Origin: Vibrio toranzoniae
GTDB taxonomy: Bacteria; Pseudomonadota; Gammaproteobacteria; Enterobacterales; Vibrionaceae
Length of the DNA stretch: 64,000 nt
Assembly (NCBI RefSeq): GCF_024347655.1
Contig: NZ_AP025514.1
Location: 2,914,001-2,978,000 of the forward strand
Direction: 5' to 3'
This document shows, piece by piece, positions 45,845 through 56,000 of the stretch. The notes below the pieces were generated by a model. The model saw nothing but the letters and a program-made list of their open reading frames with translations. It did not search any database and was not told the DNA's origin. A program made the translations under genes and the position numbers. Positions within the stretch are counted from its first letter, which is position 1. Every line of letters begins with the position of its first letter.

Positions 45845-46117
45845 TTATTTCACTGAATCTTTCAGCGCTTTACCTGCAACAAATGCTGGAACATTTGCAG
45901 CAGCGATTTGGATCTCATCACCAGTTTTTGGGTTACGACCAGTGCGAGCTGCGCGGTGGTTTACTTTAAAAGTACCAAAACCAATTAGCTGAACTTGATC
46001 GCCATCTTTAAGCGCATCTGTAACACCACCAAGAGTCGCTTCTAGAGCAGCTTTAGCTTGTGCTTTAGAAAGGTCCGCTTTTTCAGCAATAAAGTCGATT
46101 AATTGAGTCTTGTTCAT
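45845..46117 (-). CDS. hupA: DNA-binding protein HU-alpha
   Basis: HU is a small basic nucleoid protein that bends and compacts DNA; HU-alpha pairs with itself or HU-beta. The 90-aa sequence is typical: [20 protein letters not shown] at the start, the dimer helices, [21 protein letters not shown] covering the beta-arm with its Pro that inserts in DNA, and the C-terminal helix. HU-alpha rather than -beta is supported by the neighbours (DUF1481 and DUF416 genes), as around E. coli hupA. Confidence 0.97.
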   Translation of the reverse strand: MNKTQLIDFIAEKADLSKAQAKAALEATLGGVTDALKDGDQVQLIGFGTFKVNHRAARTGRNPKTGDEIQIAAANVPAFVAGKALKDSVK

Positions 46118-46387
46118 TTTAGGTTTCCCTTCTTTGTATTTTTGAATTCAATTCACTCTAAAACATAAATGCCCCATCTGGCAAAGGTTTGTCGTCGATC
46201 TTTAGCTCTAATGCCGCAGTTTTAGCCATAATATGAGTAATCACTCACAATTTGTTACTGATTTTATTGAGTAAGCCCTTGTTTAAAAGGGGCTGAGCGC
46301 GAAATTAATGATGACCTAACCACTACTTTTTATCTATAATCCACGCTGAATCGCTGACAAAGCGTACAATTTAATTTAAGGGCAAAC

Positions 46388-47536
46388 ATGCTGCTGCTAA
46401 CTATTTACGTCTCCATTGCTATTGGAGTTTCTTTTATTTGTTCTGTTTTGGAAGCTGTACTTTTGAGTATTAGTCCGAGCTACATTGCTCAACTAAAACA
46501 AAATGGGCACCCTGCAGCAAAGTCATTAGACAAACTGAAAACAGACATTGACCGTCCACTCGCGTCAATTTTAACGCTCAACACCATTGCACACACTATC
46601 GGAGCTGCGACAGCAGGTGCACAAGCAGCGGTTGTTTTTGGTAGCCAATGGCTGGGAGTATTTTCTGCCGTCCTCACTTTGGGTATTTTGGTTTTGTCTG
46701 AGATTGTTCCAAAAACAATTGGGGCAACCTATTGGCGCCAACTTGCTCCTGCATCATCAACCGTACTTCGCTGGATGGTGTTCTTCCTAACACCGTTTGT
46801 TTGGTTCTCAGAGCAAATTACCAAACGTCTGGCTCGCGGCCATCAGGCGCCCAAAATGCGTGACGAGCTATCTGCAATGGCTATTTTAGCAACAGAAAGT
46901 GGTGAGTTTGCTGAAGGCGAATCAAAAATTCTAAGTAACCTACTAGGCATTCAAGATGTACCCGTGACTCAAGTGATGACACCACGCCCAGTCGTGTTTC
47001 GTGTCGATGCAGAAATGAATGTGAATACGTTCTTAGAACAACATAAAGACACACCATTCTCACGTCCGCTGGTCTATAGCGAGCAGAGCGACAACATCAT
47101 TGGTTTTGTTCACCGCTTGGAACTGTTTAAGCTACAGCAAACCGGTTGTGGTGAAAAAGCACTAGGTGATGTGATGCGCCCTATCCATGTATTACTGAAC
47201 AATATGGGCTTAGCGAAGGCATTTGAGCAAATGATGGCAAACCGTTTGCAACTCTCTTTGGTTGTTGATGAGTACGGTACGATTCAGGGCATCATCACTC
47301 TAGAAGACATCTTTGAGCATTTAGTCGGTGAAGAGATCGTTGACGAAGCGGATAAAACGACCGATATGCAAGAATTGGCGTTTCAACGTTGGGAAAAGTG
47401 GAAAGAGACACACGGTGTTATCGAAAACCGCGATGAGGAAGAGGAGCTAGAAGAAGCTCTCGCTGACAACGATACCTCTCATTCAAAGCCAGCGGATGAT
47501 TGCAAAGGACAGAAAGAAGAGAAAAAAGACGCTTAA
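46388..47536 (+). CDS. CNNM/DUF21-CBS membrane protein (hemolysin C-like family)
   Basis: Members of this family are inner-membrane proteins linked to divalent metal, often magnesium or cobalt, handling; 'hemolysin' is a historical name. The 382-aa protein has a DUF21 membrane domain with about four helices (to about 145), then a CBS pair (about 190-320) with VPVTQVMTPRPVVFRV and LVVDEYGTIQGIITLEDIFEHLVGEEIVDE. It lacks the C-terminal CorC/HlyC domain seen in longer relatives and ends with a very acidic then Lys-rich tail. It diverges from hupA. A terminator follows it. Confidence 0.85.
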   Translation: MLLLTIYVSIAIGVSFICSVLEAVLLSISPSYIAQLKQNGHPAAKSLDKLKTDIDRPLASILTLNTIAHTIGAATAGAQAAVVFGSQWLGVFSAVLTLGILVLSEIVPKTIGATYWRQLAPASSTVLRWMVFFLTPFVWFSEQITKRLARGHQAPKMRDELSAMAILATESGEFAEGESKILSNLLGIQDVPVTQVMTPRPVVFRVDAEMNVNTFLEQHKDTPFSRPLVYSEQSDNIIGFVHRLELFKLQQTGCGEKALGDVMRPIHVLLNNMGLAKAFEQMMANRLQLSLVVDEYGTIQGIITLEDIFEHLVGEEIVDEADKTTDMQELAFQRWEKWKETHGVIENRDEEEELEEALADNDTSHSKPADDCKGQKEEKKDA

Positions 47537-47561
47537 TCTAAACTTGAGATCGTCAGAGACA

Positions 47562-47592
47562 ACAAAGGCTCCTTAGGGAGCCTTTGTTTTTA
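47562..47592 (+). terminator. Terminator after the CNNM/CBS gene
   Basis: A perfect 11-bp stem (ACAAAGGCTCC/GGAGCCTTTGT) with a 4-base loop is followed by TTTTATT. It may also affect the convergent DUF416 gene, though the minus-strand T tract is poor. Confidence 0.85.
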
Positions 47593-47616
47593 TTCGTACT
47601 TTCGAACGATAGCGAA

Positions 47617-48210
47617 TTATAAAGCCACACCAATGTTACTCACTGGGTCTTCACGCAGTTCGTGGCGCAAATCTTTGATAAGCTCTAGGTCACGCTCAGT
47701 CGTTTCACGTAGAGGTCTGAAGATGGCCCATTGCACATCCCACTCTTCACACACCGCTTCGTTTTCTTTCTGATTTTCGTTCGTCACTTCTTCAGCGCCC
47801 TGCGCAAACTCAAGCTCAGCAACTGTCTTTACTGACTGTTGGCTCACTTTAATCACAGCTTCAAGCATATGTTCACGATCTAGCAAGCCATGAATGAGCG
47901 TTGCTAAGCCTTGGCATGCATCCATTGCTGGGTAAACACCATAGAAATCAAAATCATCTGCGCTAGGGAATAGTTCTTCGACTTTCTCTAGTTGGCGTTC
48001 AAAGTTCACCTTTGCCGTTTTAACCGTTAAGATTTCCCAAATGCTATCCAAAACATCACGATAGATTCGAGCTTCCGCAAATTCTGTATTCTCACAAAAC
48101 ATGGCATAGTTAGGGTACATACGCTCACATAGACACGCCATAAAGGTAATTTGTTGCCAAGGTTCTAACTTTTCAAGACGAACCTGCAGTGGATTCTGAA
48201 GCATAGTCAC
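47617..48210 (-). CDS. DUF416 family protein (YjaG-like)
   Basis: This is a 197-aa soluble protein of the YjaG/DUF416 family, of unknown function. Conserved segments are the N-terminal LEKLEPWQQITFMACLCERMYPNY and the C-terminal ERDLELIKDLRHELREDPVSNIGVAL. It is acidic and largely helical with no catalytic motif I can name. E. coli yjaG lies next to hupA, so the grouping here is conserved synteny. It diverges from the hydroxyacid dehydrogenase gene with 65 bases between starts. Confidence 0.88.
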   Translation of the reverse strand: MTMLQNPLQVRLEKLEPWQQITFMACLCERMYPNYAMFCENTEFAEARIYRDVLDSIWEILTVKTAKVNFERQLEKVEELFPSADDFDFYGVYPAMDACQGLATLIHGLLDREHMLEAVIKVSQQSVKTVAELEFAQGAEEVTNENQKENEAVCEEWDVQWAIFRPLRETTERDLELIKDLRHELREDPVSNIGVAL

Positions 48211-48275
48211 TCAATAATTGCAGAAAAAGACAGCGAAAGTGTACTTGATAAACCTAGGATGGAAAAGGTAGGCCG

Positions 48276-49202
48276 ATGAACAATTTTACGAATAAGCTCT
48301 ATATTCTTACAGAGCATGACAATACCTATACGCAACTGATTCAAAACCAAGAGTTACCAGACCTCGAAATCACTCAAACCCCCGAATCAGCACAGATTAT
48401 CTTAGCGTCACCTCCCCTGCTCGCTGAGCGTCTCGACGAGTTTAAAGCACTAGATTGGGTACAAAGTACCTATGCAGGCATCAATAAACTCACTCAGCCG
48501 GATCTACGTCAAGATTACACTCTGACCAATGTCAGAGGCATCTTCGGCCCCGCTATCGCAGAATACGTCTTAGGCTACACAATCAGCCATTTTAGACACT
48601 TTCCTCATTACCACCAGCAGCAACAGCAGCGAAACTGGCAGCCTCAGCTTTATTCTAGCCTAACAAGCAAAACCATGGTGATTTTAGGAACAGGCTCAAT
48701 TGGCAGTCATTTGGCCAAAGCCGCTTCAGCGCTTGGCATCCATACCATTGGCGTCAATCGTACTGGTATCCCATCCCAACAAGAGACCTTTAAAGATACA
48801 TTTCACATCAATGAGATGGAAGCCGCCCTTAAACAAGCAGATATTGTGGTCAATACTCTACCATCAACGGCCGAAACCTATCAGTTGCTCAATCAAACCA
48901 CATTAAGTTACTGCTCAAATGTACTGCTGTTTAATGTCGGCAGAGGAGAAAGCCTCGATAATAAAGCTTTGCTGCTAGCAATTAAGAACCGATGGGTAGA
49001 ACACGCTTTCTTAGATGTGTTTGAAAGCGAGCCCCTTTCGCAAGATCACCCTTTCTGGAAACTGCCTCAAGTGACGATTACGCCACACATTGCGGCACTC
49101 AGTGAGCCAAGACAAGTGGTGGAGATCTTCGCCGATAATTATCAGCAATGGCGAGATGGTTTTACACTGAACCATGTTATTGATTTTGATAAAGGCTACT
49201 GA
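48276..49202 (+). CDS. D-2-hydroxyacid dehydrogenase
   Basis: This is an NAD(P)-dependent reductase of the D-isomer 2-hydroxyacid dehydrogenase family, perhaps acting on glyoxylate or hydroxypyruvate; the substrate cannot be told. The 308-aa protein has the dinucleotide motif LGTGSIGSHLAKAA (about 135-148) and the catalytic triad regions: Arg in FNVGRGESLDN, Glu in LDVFESEPLSQDHPFW, and His in TPHIAALSEP. The layout with a short N-terminal domain resembles GhrA/YcdW-like enzymes. The start has an AGGTAGG ribosome site. Its stop overlaps the start of the next gene by one base (TGATG). Confidence 0.88.
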   Translation: MNNFTNKLYILTEHDNTYTQLIQNQELPDLEITQTPESAQIILASPPLLAERLDEFKALDWVQSTYAGINKLTQPDLRQDYTLTNVRGIFGPAIAEYVLGYTISHFRHFPHYHQQQQQRNWQPQLYSSLTSKTMVILGTGSIGSHLAKAASALGIHTIGVNRTGIPSQQETFKDTFHINEMEAALKQADIVVNTLPSTAETYQLLNQTTLSYCSNVLLFNVGRGESLDNKALLLAIKNRWVEHAFLDVFESEPLSQDHPFWKLPQVTITPHIAALSEPRQVVEIFADNYQQWRDGFTLNHVIDFDKGY

Positions 49203-49795
49203 TGTCCTCACCGTTACTCACTCAAGTACGACAATGCAAAGCGTGTGAGCCTCACCTCTCACACGGTGCCAACCCTGTCATTCAAGCACATCCAAACGCG
49301 CGCTTGCTGATCATAGGTCAAGCGCCAGGTATCAAGGTGCATGAGTCATCCATCCCTTGGAACGATGCCAGTGGTGAAAGACTAAGAGAATGGCTAGGGA
49401 TAGACAGCGATACCTTTTATGACGAGCAAAAAGTCGCGATTGTACCGATGGGGCTTTGTTACCCGGGCAAAGGAAAAAGTGGCGACCTCCCTCCAAGACC
49501 AGAGTGTGCTGAGTTGTGGCATCAGAAAGTACTGCAATCACTACCCAATATCCAAATGACACTATTGATTGGTCAGTATGCGCAAAACTATTATTTGAAG
49601 GAAAGGACAACCAAAACACTGACTGAGACAGTCAAGAACTGGCAGGCTTGGGCACCGGAGTTTTTACCACTTCCCCACCCTTCACCACGCAATAATATCT
49701 GGCTCAAGAAGAACCCTTGGTTTGAGAGTGACGTCATTCCTTATATCCGAATGCACATCTCAGAGCATTTGGCCTACCATGATCCAAATGCTTAA
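49202..49795 (+). CDS. Uracil-DNA glycosylase family protein
   Basis: This 197-aa protein belongs to the uracil-DNA-glycosylase-like superfamily. It has the motif A-type sequence IIGQAPGIKVHESSIPWND and a motif B-type HPSPRNNIWLKKNPWFE near the C-terminus. A Cys pair at the N-terminus (CKACE) is present, but the four-Cys iron-sulfur set of family 4 enzymes is not obvious. The motif A region GQAPG...PW lacks the strong Asp of classical Ung, so activity on uracil is unproven. It is translationally coupled to the hydroxyacid dehydrogenase gene. Confidence 0.82.
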   Translation: MSSPLLTQVRQCKACEPHLSHGANPVIQAHPNARLLIIGQAPGIKVHESSIPWNDASGERLREWLGIDSDTFYDEQKVAIVPMGLCYPGKGKSGDLPPRPECAELWHQKVLQSLPNIQMTLLIGQYAQNYYLKERTTKTLTETVKNWQAWAPEFLPLPHPSPRNNIWLKKNPWFESDVIPYIRMHISEHLAYHDPNA

Positions 49796-49847
49796 TTAAC
49801 TGCACACGGCGAAGTTCAACAAGTATTAAAGCCGAGCTTTAGGCAAT

Positions 49848-49880
49848 AAAAAGCGCTGCAGGTTGCCCAGCAGCGCTTTC
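49848..49880 (-). terminator. Terminator of hemE
   Basis: On the minus strand AAAGCGCTGC and GCAGCGCTTT pair around a 10-base loop and are followed by TTTATT. It sits 18 bases past the hemE stop codon. Confidence 0.85.
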
Positions 49881-49897
49881 AATCACCTTACACAGAA

Positions 49898-50965
49898 TTA
49901 CTTGTGGTAAGGCTTAGACAGTTCGTGAACAGCGTCAACGAACACACCAGCGTTTTCTGGCGGCACATCTAAGTGAATACCATGGCCTAGGTTAAATACA
50001 TGACCTGTACCACCGTCGCCAAAGCCTTCAAGGATGCTACCTACTTCTTCACGAATACGCTCTGGTTGAGCGTAAAGCATTGAAGGATCCATGTTGCCTT
50101 GTAGAGCAACTTTATCGCCAATACGTGCTTTTGCATCAGCGATATTGATTGTCCAGTCTAGACCTACAGCATCACAGCCAGTAGCTGCGATAGACTCTAG
50201 CCACATACCACCGTTCTTAGTAAACAGAGTCACTGGAACACGACGACCTTCGTTTTCACGGATTAAGCCATCAACGATTTTGTGCATGTACTGCAGTGAG
50301 AACAGGTTGTAATCACGAGGAGTCAATACACCACCCCATGTATCAAATACCATTACCGATTGAGCACCCGCTTTAATTTGTGCGTTTAGGTATTCAATCA
50401 CACTGTCAGCCAGCTTATCTAGAAGCAGGTGCAGTGTTTGTGGTTCGGCATACATCATCTTCTTGATCTTAGTGAACGCTTTAGAGCTTCCACCTTCAAC
50501 CATGTATGTCGCTAGTGTCCATGGGCTGCCAGAGAAACCGATCAGTGGCACTTCGCCTTTCAAATCTTTACGGATCTGACGAACGGCATTCATTACGTAC
50601 TGAAGCTCACCTTCTGGATCAGGTAGGCCAATCTTTTCTACGTCAGCTTTACACGTAATAGGACGCTCAAACTTAGGACCTTCACCTGTTTCAAAGTACA
50701 AACCTAATCCCATTGCATCAGGGATAGTTAGGATGTCTGAGAACAAGATTGCCGCATCAAGCGGGAAACGACGCAAAGGTTGAAGGGTAACTTCTGATGC
50801 GAGCTCTGCGTTTTTACACAAAGACATGAAGTCGCCTGCTTCTGCACGCGTTGCTTTGTACTCTGGAAGGTAGCGGCCAGCTTGGCGCATCATCCATACT
50901 GGTGTGTAATCAACAGGCTGTTTTAAAAGTGCGCGTAAATAGCGATCGTTTTTTAATTCGGTCAT
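49898..50965 (-). CDS. hemE: Uroporphyrinogen decarboxylase
   Basis: HemE removes four carboxyl groups from uroporphyrinogen III to make coproporphyrinogen III in heme synthesis. The 355-aa TIM-barrel protein has the substrate-site signature [17 protein letters not shown] near the N-terminus, the Asp of [33 protein letters not shown], and GLDWT plus LGHGI near the C-terminus. I chose the Met at 50965 ([15 protein letters not shown]), the usual family start; the frame is open 18 codons further. Upstream, on the other strand, lies a candidate small RNA. Confidence 0.96.
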   Translation of the reverse strand: MTELKNDRYLRALLKQPVDYTPVWMMRQAGRYLPEYKATRAEAGDFMSLCKNAELASEVTLQPLRRFPLDAAILFSDILTIPDAMGLGLYFETGEGPKFERPITCKADVEKIGLPDPEGELQYVMNAVRQIRKDLKGEVPLIGFSGSPWTLATYMVEGGSSKAFTKIKKMMYAEPQTLHLLLDKLADSVIEYLNAQIKAGAQSVMVFDTWGGVLTPRDYNLFSLQYMHKIVDGLIRENEGRRVPVTLFTKNGGMWLESIAATGCDAVGLDWTINIADAKARIGDKVALQGNMDPSMLYAQPERIREEVGSILEGFGDGGTGHVFNLGHGIHLDVPPENAGVFVDAVHELSKPYHK

Positions 50966-51144
50966 TCCGTTAAATTCCAATTCAATCTTGTCTAGTTTTG
51001 ATGGCCAGTATTCTAACACTGATTGAAGGGTAAAAGCTGTGTGCTTTGCAACCTAGATCAAGTTATTAACTTTTAAATCAATGCTTAATTTGCACCCAAT
51101 TAAAGGACCATGTTAAAAATTTGTTTGCTAGCGAAAATTACAAT

Positions 51145-51223
51145 TATAATATCTGAGTAGCTACTACTCAGCATCTCATAACGACATCTTACTTACCCCC
51201 TCCACTTGTGGAGGGTTTTTTTT
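51145..51223 (+). ncRNA. Candidate small RNA between hemE and nudC
   Basis: No protein gene lies on this strand near here, yet a complete transcription unit is visible. It has a perfect TATAAT at 51145-51150 with TTGTTT 18 bases upstream, a perfect 8-bp hairpin CTGAGTAG-CTA-CTACTCAG at 51153-51171, a single-stranded C-rich stretch (51190-51200), and an intrinsic terminator with CCCTCCA/TGGAGGG followed by eight T (to 51223). The RNA would be about 65-70 nt. CCCCCTCC could pair with ribosome sites. I do not recognise it as a named Vibrio sRNA. Confidence 0.6.
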
Positions 51224-51264
51224 AGCTTTTAGCCACCTATAGGCCTAATACTTTCACAGGCTTT

Positions 51265-52071
51265 TTAGTGCTCGAGCACCTGCTCAATCACCTCGCTTTT
51301 CATCACGCCATCGACTGTTTTTTCAATCAATTCTCTCGCAATCGTTCCTACTGGAGCCACATCAGGCAGGCTTGTTACATCAAACCATTGAGCATCTGAG
51401 AGCTCGCTGTAGTCAGGCTTAAGCGTACCACCAGCGTAATCAGCGAGAAAGCCCATCATCATACTCGATGGAAACGCCCATGGCTGGCTGCCAAAGTAAC
51501 GAATATTACTGATATCGATCCCTGTCTCTTCTTTGACTTCTCTTGCCACGCACTGCTCTAAGGTTTCTCCAACCTCTAGGAAGCCCGCTATCACAGTATA
51601 CATCCCTGTTTTATGTCTAGGATGCTGCGCCAGCAGTATCTTGTTGTCGTTTCGCACAGCGACAATGATGCACGGGAAGATACGAGGATAATGAAGCGCC
51701 CGACAATCACCGCACTGCATCGCTACCTGATTGTGATTAAGGTGATTACGACCGCCGCACTGTGGACAAAAACGCATACTCTGGGTCATGTGCCCATACT
51801 GGATGGCTTTGCTTGCCATGAGGAAACTAGATTCAGGCCAGTGAAGTAACTCTCTTAGGCTTACCATGACCAGTTCGCTCTCGACATCGCAGTCATTGAG
51901 CCAATAGACCTTATGCCCTTGGTGATGACCAATACAGATAGCGTACTCAGCATTCAGTCCTAATTCGTCAGCAGAACCGTAAGGAAACTGATCATTATTA
52001 ACCCAAATATCACTAGCTGAAACGACGCACCAATAAGCTGACTCTGTCATTTTGTTATCACTTTTTAACAT
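51265..52071 (-). CDS. nudC: NAD(+) diphosphatase / RNA deNADding enzyme NudC
   Basis: NudC hydrolyses NADH and NAD and removes NAD caps from RNA 5' ends. The 268-aa protein has an N-terminal domain, a zinc ribbon with Cys102, Cys105, Cys120 and Cys123 (FCPQCGG and [13 protein letters not shown]), and a Nudix domain with the box starting [11 protein letters not shown] (163-185) and REVKEETGI. The downstream [14 protein letters not shown] is the specificity array (SQPWPFPxS) that marks NADH pyrophosphatases. The first Met has a GAGGGAT site; a second start seven codons later is possible. The gene stands alone. Confidence 0.95.
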   Translation of the reverse strand: MLKSDNKMTESAYWCVVSASDIWVNNDQFPYGSADELGLNAEYAICIGHHQGHKVYWLNDCDVESELVMVSLRELLHWPESSFLMASKAIQYGHMTQSMRFCPQCGGRNHLNHNQVAMQCGDCRALHYPRIFPCIIVAVRNDNKILLAQHPRHKTGMYTVIAGFLEVGETLEQCVAREVKEETGIDISNIRYFGSQPWAFPSSMMMGFLADYAGGTLKPDYSELSDAQWFDVTSLPDVAPVGTIARELIEKTVDGVMKSEVIEQVLEH

Positions 52072-52203
52072 CCCTATCCCTCATTGCTTGCAGTTCGTTC
52101 ATTTTACTGGCAATCTGATTTCATACTAGAGTGGTAGCAAATAATAATTCAAGCTATTACTTTAAGTAGATACCAATAAATGGACCCTGCTTAGGCAATT
52201 ACT

Positions 52204-52223
52204 TGATCACAAGGTTGTGATCA
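52204..52223 (+). promoter_or_regulatory. Perfect palindrome upstream of rsd
   Basis: TGATCACAA-GG-TTGTGATCA is a perfect 9-bp inverted repeat with a two-base centre, 19 bases before the rsd start codon. The centre is too short for a good RNA loop, so a protein site is more likely. Contains TGTGA, but does not fit the CRP consensus. Confidence 0.5.
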
Positions 52224-52241
52224 GATCATGAGGACATGGTC

Positions 52242-52733
52242 ATGCTAAATAAATTTAAAAAAGTACAAGAACAATGGGGTGGCTCTAATGAGGTCATCGA
52301 TCATTGGCTCGACACTCGACAGTCTCTAATCGTTGAGTATTGTAAGCTTGCCGCTCTACAACCTTCATCATCAAAAACAACTGCTGTAACAGAATTACCC
52401 TCTCCTGAAGAGCTTCAAAAATTCAGCCAACACCTAGTTGATTACATTTCCGAAGGTCATTTCAAAATTTATGACATGGTGATGGACAAGTGGCAGGCTA
52501 CAGGCTTCAAAGCAACAGACGAGATTAACCAATCTTATGGTCATATCGTCCTTACCACAGATCCTCTACTCAACTTTACCGATAAGTACGCCGCCATTGA
52601 TGCTGATGATGCATTAGAAAGTTTGGATAGTGATTTATCACTCATTGGTGAAACCCTTGAAGTGAGGTTTGAAGTTGAAGATCAACTGATACAGCAAATT
52701 GCTGAGAGTCTAGCGGTTCCGCCAGGAGCTTAA
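52242..52733 (+). CDS. rsd: Anti-sigma-70 factor Rsd
   Basis: Rsd binds free sigma-70 in stationary phase and thereby favours alternative sigma factors. The 163-aa helical protein begins LNKFKKVQEQWGGSNEVIDHWLDTRQ, contains LQKFSQHLVDYISEGHFKIYDMVM, and matches the family length. I chose the ATG at 52242, seven bases after GAGGA; an ATG two codons earlier abuts that site. It lies close to rpoBC here. A terminator follows 15 bases after the stop codon and a perfect palindrome lies just upstream. Confidence 0.9.
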   Translation: MLNKFKKVQEQWGGSNEVIDHWLDTRQSLIVEYCKLAALQPSSSKTTAVTELPSPEELQKFSQHLVDYISEGHFKIYDMVMDKWQATGFKATDEINQSYGHIVLTTDPLLNFTDKYAAIDADDALESLDSDLSLIGETLEVRFEVEDQLIQQIAESLAVPPGA

Positions 52734-52749
52734 TGTTATAACGCTTTAT

Positions 52750-52775
52750 AAGCTTGCCTCTGTGCAAGCTTTTTG
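52750..52775 (+). terminator. Terminator after rsd
   Basis: AAGCTTGC and GCAAGCTT pair around a 6-base loop and are followed by TTTTTG, 16 bases past the stop codon. Confidence 0.88.
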
Positions 52776-53011
52776 TTTTGCCTATAAGGCTAATCCAAAC
52801 TATCCAATTCCACCAAAACCTATTCGTTCTTACTTTAACCTTTAGCGATAGTATAGGTTATAGGCCAAATCAGGCTCAACACCAATAGCCAACCTGCCGT
52901 TAGCTTGAAAGAACAGAGCTCAGTGCCTACTCATGTCCAAGTCCATCAACCAAATAAGCCAAGCCAGTTTATTGTTTTATTCCTATCGCTAAATACCAAT
53001 GCGCCAGATAC

Positions 53012-53038
53012 AAAAAAGGCACCCGAAGGTGCCTTTTT
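53012..53038 (-). terminator. Terminator of rpoBC
   Basis: A perfect 11-bp stem (AAAAAGGCACC/GGTGCCTTTTT) with a 4-base loop has T on both strands. It lies 28 bases past the rpoC stop codon and ends the rplJL-rpoBC transcript. Confidence 0.92.
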
Positions 53039-53066
53039 CTTATCTCTTAGAGACAACTCGTAGAGC

Positions 53067-56000
53067 TTACTCTTCTGAAGAGAAACCAGCATTTAGAAGT
53101 GCTGCTAGATTGTCAGTAGCTTGTTCAGCTGAAGGACCGTCTTGCTCTTCTTCACGCTTAGCTTGACGCTCTTGGTGGTATGCGAAACCAGTACCAGCTG
53201 GGATCAGACGACCAACAATTACGTTCTCTTTCAGACCGCGAAGGTCATCACGCTTACCAGAAACCGCAGCTTCTGTTAGTACGCGAGTCGTTTCTTGGAA
53301 TGATGCCGCTGAGATAAATGACTCAGTTGCAAGAGATGCTTTAGTAATACCTAGTAGATCACGTTCGAAACGTACTAGTTCTTTACCTTCAGCTTCTAGC
53401 TTACGGTTAGCAATCTTAACATTGTGATACTCAACTTGTTCGCCAGGTAGGAACTGAGAGTCACCAGAATGAGTGATTGTACACTTACGTAGCATTTGAC
53501 GAACGATAGTTTCAATGTGCTTATCGTTAATCTTAACGCCTTGTAAGCGGTAAACTTCTTGAACTTCGTTCGCGATGTACTGAGTCACAGCGTGGATACC
53601 ACGTAGACGCAGAATATCGTGTGGAGTTTCAGGACCGTCGGCGATTACATCACCACGTTCAATCTTCTCACCTTCGAACACGTTCAATTGACGATGCTTA
53701 GGAATCATCTCTTCGTAAGCTTCACCGCCTTCACGAGTGATTACTAGACGACGTTTACCTTTCGTTTCTTTACCGAAAGACACAGTACCTGTGTGCTCAG
53801 CAAGAATCGCAGGCTCTTTAGGCTTACGAGCTTCGAATAGGTCTGCTACGCGTGGTAGACCACCGGTGATATCTTTGTTTCCGCTCGATTTTTGAGGGAT
53901 ACGAGATAGTGTGTCACCAATGCCAACTTCAGCGCCATCTTCAATGTTTACAATCGCTTTACCAGGCAAGAAGTAGTGAGCTGGCATATCAGTACCAGGG
54001 ATCATTACATCGTTACCTTGCTCGTCAACAAGTTTGATTGCTGGACGCATATCTTTACCTGCTGCTGGACGAGCTGCTGTGTCTGTCACTTCACTTGAAG
54101 AAAGACCAGTCAGATCATCTGTTTGACGAGAAACGGTTACGCCATCGATCATATCAACGAACTGGATGCGACCTGCCACTTCAGTGATGATTGGCATGGT
54201 GTGGGCTTCCCAGTTAGCGACAACTTCGCCAGCTTCCACTGCGTCGTTATCTGCTTTGCTCAGAATCGAACCGTAAGGAAGTTTATGCTTCTCTTTAGTA
54301 CGACCGAACTCATCAATAATCGTCATCTCAGATGCACGAGAAGTAATGACTAGCTTCTTATCTTTGTTGATTACGAACTTAGCGTTGTGAAGCTTCACAG
54401 TACCCGTAGTCTTAGCTTGGATGCTGTTCTCTGCTGCTGCAGTAGATGCTGCACCACCGATGTGGAACGTACGCATCGTTAGCTGTGTACCCGGCTCACC
54501 GATAGATTGTGCAGCGATAACACCAACTGCTTCACCTTGGTTCACTAGGTGACCACGTGCTAAGTCACGGCCGTAACACTGCGCACAACAACCGAAGTCT
54601 GCATCACAGGTAACAACAGAGCGCACTTTCATGCTATCTACTGAGTTGTCTTCCATGATTTGACACCACTTCTCATCAATCAGAGTATTACGTGGAATCA
54701 GTACATCTTCAGTACCAGGCTTAAGAACGTCTTCAGCAACTACACGACCTAGAGCAAGCTCAGAAAGTGCAACTTTAACGTCACCACCTTCGATGTGAGG
54801 CATCATGTCGATACCTTCTTGCGTACCACAGTCATGTTCGTGTACTACAACGTCTTGAGCAACGTCTACTAGACGACGAGTTAGGTAGCCCGAGTTTGCT
54901 GTTTTCAGTGCTGTATCCGCAAGACCCTTACGAGCACCGTGCGTTGAGATAAAGTACTGAAGGACGTTTAGACCTTCTTTAAAGTTCGCAGTGATCGGCG
55001 TTTCGATGATTGAACCATCTGGACGCGCCATCAGACCACGCATACCCGCTAGCTGACGAATCTGAGCTGCAGAACCACGTGCGCCCGAGTCGGCCATCAT
55101 GTAGATGCTGTTGAACGATTCTTGCTGTTCTTCTTCACCGTCACGGTTGATAACGGTTTCAGAAGATAGGTTATCCATCATTGCTTTCGCAACGCGGTCA
55201 TTCGTAGATGCCCAGATATCGATAACTTTGTTGTAACGTTCACCCGCAGTAACAAGACCAGATTGGAATTGCTCTTGGATTTCACGAACTTCTTCTTCAG
55301 CAGATTCAATTTCGTCGTATTTCGCTTGAGGTACAACCATATCGTCGATACCTACAGAAACACCAGAAAGTGCCGCGTATGCAAAACCTGCGTACATGAT
55401 TTGGTCAGCGAATACGACTGTGTCTTTAAGACCAAGCTTACGGTACGCTTCGTTAAGAAGGGTAGAAATTTGCTTCTTACCTAACTTTTGGTTAACGATG
55501 CTGTACGGTAGGCCAGCTGGAACGATTTGCCATAGCATTGCACGGCCGACAGTTGTATCAACCATCTTCGTTTCAGTAGTGCTGTTACCATCTTCGTCTA
55601 CTACGGTCTCAGTGATACGAACTTTAACGCGAGCGTGTAGCTCTGCACTCTTAGTACGGTATGCCTTCTCAGCCTCTTCAGGGCCAGCAAGGTACATACC
55701 TTCGCCTTTCACATTGATCTTTTCACGAGTCATGTAGTAAAGACCCAATACAACGTCCTGAGAAGGTACGATGATCGGATCACCTGACGCTGGCGACAGA
55801 ATGTTATTCGTCGACATCATCAGTGTACGTGCTTCAAGCTGTGCTTCTAAAGTTAGAGGCACGTGTACCGCCATTTGGTCACCATCGAAGTCGGCGTTGT
55901 ATGCCGCACACACAAGTGGGTGAAGCTGAATCGCTTTACCTTCGATTAGTACTGGTTCAAACGCTTGGATACCTAGACGGTGAAGTGTAGGTGCACGGTT

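Larger units (their letters stand above)
52734..53066. other. Gap between rsd and rpoC
   Basis: These 333 bases between convergent genes hold two terminators (52750-52775 and 53012-53038). The middle part has no ORF or promoter that I can support. Confidence 0.6.

Noticed and set aside
41666..46347. Shared 14-mer ATAATCCACGCTGA upstream of purH and upstream of the CNNM/CBS gene.
   Set aside because: Several 14-base matches are expected by chance in 64 kb, and the surrounding sequence does not match.
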